NCBI GenBank assembly: GCA_019639015.1
Contig: JAHBSS010000012.1
Span: forward strand, 1-42,561
DNA length: 42,561 nucleotides
DNA from: Cryobacterium sp.
GTDB lineage: Bacteria > Actinomycetota > Actinomycetes > Actinomycetales > Microbacteriaceae
Direction of reading: 5' to 3'
The notes under the pieces were generated by a model. That model made no database searches. It had not been told where the DNA came from and saw nothing but the letters and a program-made list of their open reading frames with translations. Position 1 is the first letter of the stretch; the number at the start of each line of letters is the position of its first letter. This document shows positions 1 to 7,107 of the stretch, one piece after another. Position numbers and translations under genes: made by a program.

Positions 1-410
1 TTTCTGGGTAGCCCTCCTTCGGAGACTTGGGTCCCGACACCGGTGGGGGTGAAGAATGCGGCAATGCCTGAGCCACCAGCGCGCAATTTTTCGGCGAGAG
101 TGCCTTGAGGGGTGAGCTCCAATTCCAGTTCGCCTGACAGGAATTGGCGTTCGAATTCCTTGTTCTCGCCAACGTATGACGAAGTCATTTTGCGAATCCG
201 GCGAGCCGCCAACAGGATACCCAGGCCCCAATCGTCGACACCGCAATTGTTACTGATGATCGACAAGTCTTTTGAACCAGAGGCGAGGATAGCTTCGATT
301 AGCTTCATCGGATTTCCGCAGAGCCCGAATCCTCCGACCGCGATGCTTGCACCATCTTTGATGTCTCGAACGGCTTCTTGTGCTGAACTGACTGTCTTGT
401 TTATCGTCAT
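1..410 (-). CDS. scoA: 3-oxoacid CoA-transferase subunit A, partial (3' end beyond left edge)
   Basis: This is the N-terminal part of the alpha subunit of a succinyl-CoA:3-ketoacid (acetoacetate) CoA-transferase, which moves CoA onto acetoacetate or a related short 3-oxoacid. I translated it by hand; about 136 codons are open to the window edge with no stop. The start [14 protein letters not shown] is followed by the class I CoA-transferase nucleotide/CoA loop [12 protein letters not shown] (residues about 23-34), then [12 protein letters not shown], the segment [13 protein letters not shown] and [15 protein letters not shown], all typical of subunit A. The ATG at 408-410 has an AAGGAG ribosome site 7 nt upstream. 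The beta subunit would be expected just left of the window. It diverges from a thiolase, so the pair probably handles acetoacetyl-CoA. Subunit A versus an AtoD-like paralogue cannot be separated here. Confidence 0.88.
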   Translation of the reverse strand, partial: MTINKTVSSAQEAVRDIKDGASIAVGGFGLCGNPMKLIEAILASGSKDLSIISNNCGVDDWGLGILLAARRIRKMTSSYVGENKEFERQFLSGELELELTPQGTLAEKLRAGGSGIAAFFTPTGVGTQVSEGGLPR

Positions 411-506
411 CTTTGACTCCTTGTAATTGGTGCGGATCGCGCCCCTACTACATTCTTGCTTGCCTCGACGATTTACGGAAAGCAGCATTCGCTCTGCCGA
501 ACAATC

Positions 507-524
507 TCACTCAAACTAGAGTGA
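507..524. promoter_or_regulatory. Perfect inverted repeat, candidate operator
   Basis: TCACTC, 6-nt spacer, GAGTGA. It lies in the 167-bp divergent gap between the CoA-transferase and thiolase genes, just upstream of a second palindrome. Size and symmetry suit a dimeric repressor such as a TetR-family acyl-CoA sensor, but the regulator is not in the window. Function is inferred. Confidence 0.4.
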
Positions 525-528
525 AGGC

Positions 529-544
529 AACTGTAAAAACAGTT
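529..544. promoter_or_regulatory. Perfect inverted repeat, candidate operator
   Basis: AACTGT, 4-nt AAAA spacer, ACAGTT. It begins only 5 bp after the neighbouring TCACTC/GAGTGA palindrome and ends 33 bp before the thiolase ATG. The AT-rich centre and position suggest a binding site overlapping the thiolase promoter. It is not followed by a T tract, so a terminator is unlikely. Confidence 0.4.
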
Positions 545-577
545 CAACAAAACTCTCTCATCGCAATGGAGCACAAA

Positions 578-1753
578 ATGAGTCAGCGCGAGGTCGTAAT
601 CATTTCGGGGGCGCGCACCCCTCTTGGAAAACTAAAGGGAGCGCTCGGCAGCTTAAGCGCGGTCGAACTTGGCACGATTGCAATGAAAGCCGCAATTGAA
701 CGTGCAAAAGTGCCAGTGGCAGACATTGACAGAGTCATCCTTGGACAAGTGTTGCAAGCTGGTGCGGGACAGGGTCCAGCTAGGCAAGTTTCGATCGCTT
801 CCGGGATCGGCTGGGATGTGCCGACAATTACAATCAACAAACTGTGTCTCTCGGGGCTCACTGCAATAATCGACGCTGCTCGACTCATTCAGTCGGGTGA
901 AGCACAAGTCGTTGCGGCCGGTGGTCAAGAGTCCATGACTAATGCGCCCCACTTGCTAATGGGTTCCCGTAACGGTTGGCAATACGGGGCATTTGAGGTC
1001 TTGGATCACATGGCGACAGACGGACTTACCGATGCTTTTGATCGAGTTTCGATGGGCTTGTCAACGGAAAACCATAATCCGAGTTTTGGGATAACCCGTG
1101 AAATGCAGGATGACGTTGCCGCAGCTTCACATCAGCGGGCAGCAGAAGCAAGCGCTCTTCTTGCCGAAGAAATTACCCCCGTGACGATCAAGTCGAAAAA
1201 GGGAGACATCGTCGTCAGTTCAGATGAAGGCATCAGAGCCGATAGTAATGTTCAATCGCTCTCCGGTTTAAGGCCGGCATTTTCGAACGATGGCACAATC
1301 ACGGCCGGGAACTCTTCGCCGATAAGTGACGGCGCAGCGGCTGTAATCGTCGCCAGCAGGGAGTATGCGGAGGCCAAAGGTCTCGAATGGTTGGCTGTTA
1401 TTGGCGCTCCTGGTCAAGTCGCTGGCCCAGACAACTCTTTACATTCTCAGCCGGCTAACGCTGTCAATGCGGCTCTGAAAAGGGCAAATTGGTCGGTAGG
1501 AGACTTGGATTTCCTGGAAATTAATGAAGCTTTTGCAGCCGTTGCAATCCAGTCCGCCAAGGACCTCGGCGTTGGCTTGGACAAAGTAAACCTGCACGGT
1601 GGCGCTATCGCGCTTGGTCATCCGATTGGTGCGTCCGGAGCGCGGTTGGCTCTGCACGCGGCGTTCGAACTAAAGCGTCGCGGCACCGGGCGTGCCGCCG
1701 TGTCACTTTGTGGCGGCGGCGGTCAAGGTGAAGCGCTCCTACTTTCGCGATAG
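578..1753 (+). CDS. Acetyl-CoA acetyltransferase (thiolase)
   Basis: This cytosolic thiolase condenses two acetyl-CoA to acetoacetyl-CoA or runs the reverse cleavage. From the chosen ATG the protein is 391 aa, the usual family length. The acyl-accepting cysteine is C90 in NKLCLSGL, the NEAFA motif follows, and GHPIGASGAR carries H348, with C378 in SLCGGGGQGEA. These match the classic Cys89/His348/Cys378 triad of biosynthetic thiolases. The frame is open upstream to 413, but those 55 codons do not look like thiolase. The ATG at 578 has GGAG six bases upstream and begins exactly at the family N-terminus. It diverges from a CoA-transferase subunit, which suggests acetoacetate or short fatty acid use. 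Two palindromes upstream may control it. Confidence 0.93.
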   Translation: MSQREVVIISGARTPLGKLKGALGSLSAVELGTIAMKAAIERAKVPVADIDRVILGQVLQAGAGQGPARQVSIASGIGWDVPTITINKLCLSGLTAIIDAARLIQSGEAQVVAAGGQESMTNAPHLLMGSRNGWQYGAFEVLDHMATDGLTDAFDRVSMGLSTENHNPSFGITREMQDDVAAASHQRAAEASALLAEEITPVTIKSKKGDIVVSSDEGIRADSNVQSLSGLRPAFSNDGTITAGNSSPISDGAAAVIVASREYAEAKGLEWLAVIGAPGQVAGPDNSLHSQPANAVNAALKRANWSVGDLDFLEINEAFAAVAIQSAKDLGVGLDKVNLHGGAIALGHPIGASGARLALHAAFELKRRGTGRAAVSLCGGGGQGEALLLSR

Positions 1754-1777
1754 CCCAAACGTGTGTGAGGGAACCTG

Positions 1778-1791
1778 CTGACCTCTGTCAG
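1778..1791. terminator. Small hairpin between convergent genes
   Basis: CTGAC, CTCT loop, GTCAG. It sits in the 54-bp gap between the convergent thiolase and site-2 protease genes. The stem is only 5 bp and has no U tract, so termination activity is doubtful; it is the only clear structure in the gap. Confidence 0.25.
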
Positions 1792-1807
1792 TTCAAACTA
1801 ACTCGAA

Positions 1808-3136
1808 CTAGAACAGCGAAAGCGGTTTGACAATGTCGGCGTAAATGAGCAACAAGCTCATCGCCCCGAGGATCACGACAACTGCCATTGTCAGTGGTAA
1901 GAGTCTTGCAACATCGACGGGACCGGGGTCCTTTCGCGAAAACAGTTTCGCAAAGAACCTTCGGATTCCTTCCCAGAGCGCACCGGCGACGTGCCCCCCG
2001 TCCAACGGCATTAGCGGAATCAAGTTGAACACAAGCAAGGCAATGTTCAGGGACGCGAGCACTCCAAGTAGCGATTGAATCTTCTCGACAACCGGGATTG
2101 TGTTGATGCTCGTGATTTCTCCGGCGATTCTCCCGACACCGACAACACTCATCGGTCCGTTAGGGTCACGCTCTTTCGGTCCAAACGCGGCTTGAGCCAC
2201 TTGCACGAGTCGCTGAGGCAAGTTCAGGATGATATTTGTAACTCCCGCGATGTTCGACCAGACCGCAGGCGGCACCGCACCTAGTGTTTGTGGAACTAGT
2301 TCATAAGCCGATGAAATCCCGAGCATCCCAACTTCATGGGTGAGTGAATCGCCTTTAGAATCGACCTTGATCTTTCCGTCCGCATCAAGTTGATATCTCT
2401 CGGTGAGCGCCGGGGTAACTTGAAGGCTCAGTAATTCTCCCCCGCGCTTCACCTCCAATGTCAGTTGTTTGCCCGCGGAGTCTTGAATGATCTTTGTCGC
2501 TTCTGCCCACGTCGTAACGCTGCGGCCACCTATACTCACAAGTTGGTCACCCGGACGAACACCAGCCAAAGCTGCCGGTGCTTTCGGGTCAGTGCTTGAA
2601 CATTTCTGCTGGCTACTGGTCGCCGGAATAAGGCACTCACTTACACTTCCGACAGTCGTTGAGAGTTGCGGTATCCCGAATCCACAAATAACAATCGCGT
2701 ACAACACAACGGCTATCACGAGATTCATGAACGGTCCACCGAGCATGATTATGATTCGCTTCCAAATTGGAAGATTGTAGAACGTTCTATGTTCTTGACC
2801 CGGCAAGACCTTTTCGGCATCCGAGAGTCTGGCATCTTGGATCATCGTCTCCATGAAGCCGGTTCCGCCTGAACGTGGTTTGTCTCCCGGTTTCTTCGGT
2901 GGCAGCATTCCTGCCATAGAAATATAGCCGCCCAAGGGAAATGCTTTTATGCCGTACTCGGTATCACCTTTCGTCGTTGACCACAGAGTCTTCCCGAAAC
3001 CGATCATGTACTGACCGACACGAACACCAAAAAGCTTTGCGGGGATCAAGTGCCCGATTTCATGCAGCGCGATTGAGATTAGAAGCCCGAGCGCAAGGAT
3101 CACTACACCAAGAATGTAAAGCAGCGCAGTTTCCAT
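1808..3136 (-). CDS. rseP: RIP site-2 metalloprotease, RseP/Rip1 family
   Basis: This is an intramembrane zinc protease that cuts transmembrane segments of anti-sigma factors or other membrane proteins. It has 442 aa. The zinc motif HEIGH is at residues 25-29 inside the first membrane segment. A second conserved membrane stretch, ALLVFNLIPLMPLDGGH, near residue 375 supplies the third metal ligand (LDGGH, equivalent to NPDG). A PDZ domain lies around residues 175-245 (APAALAGVRPGDQLVSIGG). About four hydrophobic segments are visible, including one at the very C-terminus. The ATG at 3134-3136 starts 11 bp after the FKBP lipoprotein gene, so the two are probably one transcript. In many actinobacteria this gene sits between dxr and ispG; neither is adjacent here. 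Confidence 0.93.
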   Translation of the reverse strand: METALLYILGVVILALGLLISIALHEIGHLIPAKLFGVRVGQYMIGFGKTLWSTTKGDTEYGIKAFPLGGYISMAGMLPPKKPGDKPRSGGTGFMETMIQDARLSDAEKVLPGQEHRTFYNLPIWKRIIIMLGGPFMNLVIAVVLYAIVICGFGIPQLSTTVGSVSECLIPATSSQQKCSSTDPKAPAALAGVRPGDQLVSIGGRSVTTWAEATKIIQDSAGKQLTLEVKRGGELLSLQVTPALTERYQLDADGKIKVDSKGDSLTHEVGMLGISSAYELVPQTLGAVPPAVWSNIAGVTNIILNLPQRLVQVAQAAFGPKERDPNGPMSVVGVGRIAGEITSINTIPVVEKIQSLLGVLASLNIALLVFNLIPLMPLDGGHVAGALWEGIRRFFAKLFSRKDPGPVDVARLLPLTMAVVVILGAMSLLLIYADIVKPLSLF

Positions 3137-3147
3137 GTTGATGGCCT

Positions 3148-4122
3148 CTAAGACGCGTTGTGGATTTGGATGACGAACACGAGAGTTTGGCCGACAAGAT
3201 TCTGTTCGTTGATTTCGCCTTCACCGTAGCCAAACTTTGGTGGTATTACCACGAGCAGTGTTGCTCCAACTTTTTGACCGATCATTGCTGCGGCGAACCC
3301 TGGGATCACGCCACTAACCGGAAAGGTACTTGGCTGGCCCCTCGTGTAGCTTTGATCGAAAATCTTTCCGGTGTCCCATGAGATACCTTGATAGTCGATT
3401 GTCACGTTCGAGGTCTGACTAACTTCGGCTCCATCGCCAGGCGTTAGTACAGCTAGTTCAAGTTCAGTTGGGGCGCTCGTACTTGGCAGAGCTACAACAG
3501 GTTCACTACCGGAAAGATCAACGGTTGGCAGATTCTCTTTCCATTCCTTTGGAGTTGGCAATTCAGTCAAATCCGGGCTCGGCGAACTAGTTGGTGCCGC
3601 ACTTGCATCCTTGATATCAAACACAAACACGAGAGACTCCGTCGCGCCAATTCCGAAGTTTGGTCCGGCATCCCCAAATCCGTCTTGCGGTGGAATCACA
3701 CCTACAATCCGGGAACCAACGGTTGAACACTTCGTAAGCTTTGCCATGCCTGCCATGACTTTCGATTCATCTACGACGAATGTCAGCGCTCCTTTCGAAC
3801 CGAAATCCGGGGAAGAATCAAGCTTCTTGCCAGTCGCGCCACTGTAAAGCGCGTAGTTCAAGCTCACTTGCATTCCAGGCTCGACTACCTCGCCATTACC
3901 CTCCGAAATTACCGAACGCTCAGTTGAGGAGGATTGTAAAGGAGTCGGAAATTCGACTTTTGGCTCCTCTCCCGCGGCGCCGGTAACTTTGACTTTGGCT
4001 GACGAGCTCCCTGAAGCTGTAACCGGGCAATTCGGGTCGATTGAGGTCGACTGGGAACTACATGCAGCTAGCGAAGCAATCAGAAACCCGGCTGTGCAAG
4101 TAGCAACTAACGCCTTTTTCAC
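3148..4122 (-). CDS. Two-domain FKBP-type peptidyl-prolyl isomerase lipoprotein
   Basis: This is a predicted exported lipoprotein of 324 aa. The signal peptide MKKALVATCTAGFLIASLAAC ends in a lipobox with lipidated C21. Two FKBP-like domains follow, about residues 75-175 (GMQVSLNYALYSG, IVGVIPPQDGFG, SLVFVFDIKD) and 215-322 (SNVTIDYQGISWDTGKIFD, VIPGFAAAMIGQKVGA, LVVIPPKFGYG, TLVFVIQI). The second keeps more of the classic FKBP active-site pattern; the first is more diverged. They are joined by a Pro/Ser/Thr-rich linker. The likely role is proline isomerisation during folding of exported proteins outside the membrane. It precedes the site-2 protease by 11 bp, which hints at joint expression in envelope quality control (inference). 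Confidence 0.88.
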   Translation of the reverse strand: MKKALVATCTAGFLIASLAACSSQSTSIDPNCPVTASGSSSAKVKVTGAAGEEPKVEFPTPLQSSSTERSVISEGNGEVVEPGMQVSLNYALYSGATGKKLDSSPDFGSKGALTFVVDESKVMAGMAKLTKCSTVGSRIVGVIPPQDGFGDAGPNFGIGATESLVFVFDIKDASAAPTSSPSPDLTELPTPKEWKENLPTVDLSGSEPVVALPSTSAPTELELAVLTPGDGAEVSQTSNVTIDYQGISWDTGKIFDQSYTRGQPSTFPVSGVIPGFAAAMIGQKVGATLLVVIPPKFGYGEGEINEQNLVGQTLVFVIQIHNAS

Positions 4123-4155
4123 GTCTTAAAGTCCTTCCGGTGCTTGAGGGCAGGC

Positions 4156-4179
4156 AAGCAATTGTGCATCAATTTGCTT
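4156..4179. terminator. Bulged hairpin downstream of the OsmC gene
   Basis: AAGCAATTG, TGCAT loop, CAATTTGCTT, giving a 9-bp stem with one bulged base. It lies about 37 bp past the OsmC stop and about 33 bp before the FKBP gene start on the same strand. No U run follows, so it may be a weak terminator, an operator for the FKBP gene, or neither. Confidence 0.3.
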
Positions 4180-4215
4180 TGCAAACTCTGAACGCGCGCT
4201 GTGTTGGCGAAAAAC

Positions 4216-4686
4216 TTAGGCCACAACGACCTTGGGTTCGTGTCTTACTTCGAAGTTCACAGAGTTGGCAATGAAGCACTTTTCACTCGCTTCGTGATGA
4301 GCCTCTAGTGCGTTTTTGACCATTTCCGCACTAGCTACGGTTACAACCGGCCGCAGAACCGCGAGAGTAAAGTGCCCACCTCCGTTGGCAGTTTGCTCCA
4401 TTACACCTTCGGCCTCATCCGTGTATTCAGTAACGACAACGCCAAGATTCGTTGCGACGTGCAAGTAGCTGAGCATGTGGCATTGGCTTAGCGCCGATAG
4501 AAGAAGTTCTTCAGGATTCCACCTGTCGGTGTTGCCGTGAAATGTCGGGTCAGAAGAACCCGGGATGTCAATCTTGTCTTGAGCCCGGACAATGTGCTCG
4601 CGACCATAATCGCGATACCCGCTTGTACCGGTGCCTCGGTTTCCCAACCACTCGATCTTGACCTTGTAATATTGCTCTCTGCCCAT
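4216..4686 (-). CDS. OsmC/Ohr-family peroxide-reducing protein
   Basis: This 156-aa cytosolic protein belongs to the OsmC family of thiol-dependent organic hydroperoxide reductases. The two conserved cysteines are C69 in LLLSALSQCHMLSYLH and C137 in HEASEKCFIANSV, spaced as in active members. The N-terminal part (GREHIVRAQDKIDIPGSS, then DPTFHGNTDRWNPEELLL) matches the substrate-pocket segment of the family, including the Arg/Glu region thought to activate the peroxidatic Cys. The start follows from an ATG at 4684-4686 in a 76-bp divergent gap shared with gabT. It is probably monocistronic. It more resembles the OsmC/YhfA-like branch than classic Ohr; the exact substrate is not readable from sequence. 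Confidence 0.88.
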   Translation of the reverse strand: MGREQYYKVKIEWLGNRGTGTSGYRDYGREHIVRAQDKIDIPGSSDPTFHGNTDRWNPEELLLSALSQCHMLSYLHVATNLGVVVTEYTDEAEGVMEQTANGGGHFTLAVLRPVVTVASAEMVKNALEAHHEASEKCFIANSVNFEVRHEPKVVVA

Positions 4687-4762
4687 GATTCAAGGCTATC
4701 GGCTCGCGCTTGACCAATCTCTAAGTGGTTTCGAAGCGTCGAAGGAATACACTTGAAGCATT

Positions 4763-6127
4763 ATGACTGACACTCTGGCTTCGGCTGTTTCCGCTACTGT
4801 TGGTGTTCCTCAGGAACGCCGAGTTATCACCGCAATTCCCGGTCCAAAGTCGCTCGCATTGCACGAACGACGAAACAAGGTTGTCGCCTCTGGCGCCGCA
4901 TCAGGCTTTCCAATTTACGTCGATCACGCTCACGGTGGAATCCTCGTAGATGTCGACGGTAACCAATTTATTGACCTCGGCTCGGGAATTGGCGTGACCA
5001 CAATCGGTCACACCCACGACGGCGTTGTTGCGGCTGCGAGCCGGCAAGTTGGAGAGCTAACTCACGGTTTGTTCACGATCACACCGTATGAAGGGTATGT
5101 GCAAGTCGCCGAGTTGCTTGCCAAGCACACTCCGGGCAATTTTGCAAAGAAGACCGTATTAGTGAACTCGGGTGCAGAGGCTGTCGAAAACGGGGTAAAA
5201 ATCGCGCGAAAGTACACCGGTCGTCGCGCTGTCGCCGTTCTCGATCATGCATTCCACGGTCGCACAAACCTAACGATGGCCATGAACTACAAGGCGATGC
5301 CTTACGGTTTGGGGTTTGGTCCGTTCGCTAGCGACATCCACCACGCACCAAACTCTTACCCTTACCATGACGGTTTGAGTGGAGCCGAAGCCGCGGAACG
5401 AACGATCGCATTCCTTGAGAAAACTGTTGGCGCATCCGACCTTGCATGTATTGTTGCCGAACCCATTCAAGGTGAAGGTGGGTTCATGGTTCCTGCCGAC
5501 GGTTACCTCAATGCGCTCCAGGAGTGGTGCACCAAGAACGGTGTCGTATTTATTGCGGACGAGATTCAAGCGGGAATGGCTCGGACTGGAAAATACTTCG
5601 CAAGCGAGCACTTCGGTCTCGAACCAGATCTCGTTCTTTCCGCAAAAGGTATCGCAGGTGGCCTGCCGCTTGCGGCTGTCACTGGTCGAGCGGAAATCAT
5701 GGATGCGGCACACCCTGGTGGGCTTGGCGGAACGTTCGGTGGCAATCCGGTTTCGACAGCTGCTGCAGTAGCTGTATTTGAGGCAATCGAACGCGACAAC
5801 CTACTTGCAGAAGCCGTAAGGATCGAGAACACTTTGCGGCCGCAACTCGAGCGACTCAAGTCCAAGTACGACATCATTGGCGACATCCGGGGTAAGGGCG
5901 CGATGATCGCGATCGAATTTGTACAACCCGGTACCGGGGCGACCTCAAAGTTGCCAAATGCGCAGGCGGTTGCTTCAATTTCGAAGTTTGCGTTCGAACA
6001 CGGGGTAATCCTGTTGACTGCTGGTACGTATGGAAACGTGATCCGATTCCTACCGAGTTTGGCTGTCAGCGATGAACTGTTACTTGACTCAATCGGGGTA
6101 ATCGAAGAAGCGTTATCAGCGCTGTGA
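4763..6127 (+). CDS. gabT: 4-aminobutyrate aminotransferase
   Basis: This PLP enzyme converts GABA and 2-oxoglutarate to succinate semialdehyde and glutamate. It has 454 aa, the normal length for actinobacterial GabT. The N-terminal ITAIPGPKSLALHERR and the segment GSGIGVTTIGHTHDGVV are characteristic. PLP-binding features are NSGAEAVENGVK (residues 135-146), FHGRTN, FIADEIQAGMARTG with D266, and SAKGIAGGLPLAAV with the Schiff-base lysine K295. It is the first gene of a two-gene unit: its TGA overlaps the GTG start of the asparaginase by 4 bp. The next enzyme, succinate semialdehyde dehydrogenase, is not in the window. Two more class III aminotransferases of different subfamilies occur elsewhere in the window. 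Confidence 0.95.
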   Translation: MTDTLASAVSATVGVPQERRVITAIPGPKSLALHERRNKVVASGAASGFPIYVDHAHGGILVDVDGNQFIDLGSGIGVTTIGHTHDGVVAAASRQVGELTHGLFTITPYEGYVQVAELLAKHTPGNFAKKTVLVNSGAEAVENGVKIARKYTGRRAVAVLDHAFHGRTNLTMAMNYKAMPYGLGFGPFASDIHHAPNSYPYHDGLSGAEAAERTIAFLEKTVGASDLACIVAEPIQGEGGFMVPADGYLNALQEWCTKNGVVFIADEIQAGMARTGKYFASEHFGLEPDLVLSAKGIAGGLPLAAVTGRAEIMDAAHPGGLGGTFGGNPVSTAAAVAVFEAIERDNLLAEAVRIENTLRPQLERLKSKYDIIGDIRGKGAMIAIEFVQPGTGATSKLPNAQAVASISKFAFEHGVILLTAGTYGNVIRFLPSLAVSDELLLDSIGVIEEALSAL

Positions 6128-7107
6128 ACTCGCAAGATTCCAGCCGTGGTTTGAGTGCCTCCGGCGTTGTCGAGTTGGCGCGAGTTGTCAGGAATGGGCT
6201 AACCGAGTCAAGACATTTAGGTGCTGCCGTTGTGACTGGGCCGAACGGATCGGTGCTGAAGGCATTTGGAGATACCTCGAGTGCTCTTGTCTATCCGAGG
6301 TCTTCGATCAAGCCACTTCAAGCTGTTACTGTTTTGGCTGCCGGAGCCGATTTGCAGGGAGTGGAAGTCGCACTTGCATCGGCCAGTCATGCCGGTACAA
6401 AGCCGCACCAGGATGCAGTTGCTGCAGAGCTTTCCTGGATCGGCTTGAGCGAACAAGACCTAGGTTGCCCTGAAGATTGGCCTCTCGACCCGCAAGCTCA
6501 AGCAACCGCTCGACTAGGTGAAGGCAAACGACGGCTAGCAATGAACTGCTCGGGAAAGCACGCCTCGTTTTTGTCAGCCTGCGTCGCAAACGGCTGGCCG
6601 ATCGAAAACTACTTGGATCCCGAACATCCTTTACAACTAAAGATTCGCCAAACAGTTGAAGACTATTCCGGCGAGCCAGTTGGTGCTATCGGTGTTGATG
6701 GTTGTGGAGCGCCCCTATTCGCGCTAACCCTCGAAGCGTTAGCTCGCGGAATTGGAAAAATTGCCAGTGGAATCACCGAAGAATCCAGCCGACTAACTGA
6801 GGCGATCCAACGGCATCCTTGGGCAATTGACGGTATCGGTCGCCCTAACACTGTGGTGGTCGAAGAACTCGGTTTGCTTTGCAAAGGTGGCGCCGAGGGA
6901 GTAATGGTTATCGCCGACAAAGACGGAACTTGCCTCGCGCTCAAAGTTCTCGACGGTAGTCACCGCGCGACAACCGCAATCGCCTTGAAACTTCTTGAAG
7001 AAGTGGGAGTTATTAGCAAGGAGCAACGAATTCGCGTGAGTGCACTCACGACAGAGCAAGTGCTCGGCGGCGGGGTTGCCGTAGGTCAAGTTGAAGTAGT
7101 TATTTAG
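6124..7107 (+). CDS. L-asparaginase II family (PF06089) amidohydrolase
   Basis: This is a 327-aa member of the PF06089 asparaginase family, distinct from the AnsA/AnsB type, which releases ammonia from asparagine. Family motifs seen in order are YPRSSIKPLQA (about residues 58-68), ALASASHAGTKPHQ, RLAMNCSGKHASFLSAC and GVDGCGAPLFALTLEALARG. No signal peptide is visible, so it acts in the cytosol. The GTG start overlaps the gabT stop in GTGA, which argues for translational coupling. The 3' end overlaps the convergent glucosidase gene by 8 bp. Pairing with gabT suggests a combined amino-acid nitrogen scavenging unit; this link is inferred from position only. Another hydrolase substrate, such as a GABA conjugate, cannot be excluded. 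Confidence 0.9.
   Translation: MNSQDSSRGLSASGVVELARVVRNGLTESRHLGAAVVTGPNGSVLKAFGDTSSALVYPRSSIKPLQAVTVLAAGADLQGVEVALASASHAGTKPHQDAVAAELSWIGLSEQDLGCPEDWPLDPQAQATARLGEGKRRLAMNCSGKHASFLSACVANGWPIENYLDPEHPLQLKIRQTVEDYSGEPVGAIGVDGCGAPLFALTLEALARGIGKIASGITEESSRLTEAIQRHPWAIDGIGRPNTVVVEELGLLCKGGAEGVMVIADKDGTCLALKVLDGSHRATTAIALKLLEEVGVISKEQRIRVSALTTEQVLGGGVAVGQVEVVI

Noticed and set aside
413-577. N-terminal extension of the thiolase frame
   Set aside because: The 55 extra residues do not resemble thiolase, and the region contains promoter-like palindromes; ATG 578 has a good ribosome site.
5566-6135. 189-codon open frame opposite gabT
   Set aside because: It is antisense to a clear enzyme gene, has no recognisable domain or ribosome site, and its length follows from codon bias of gabT.
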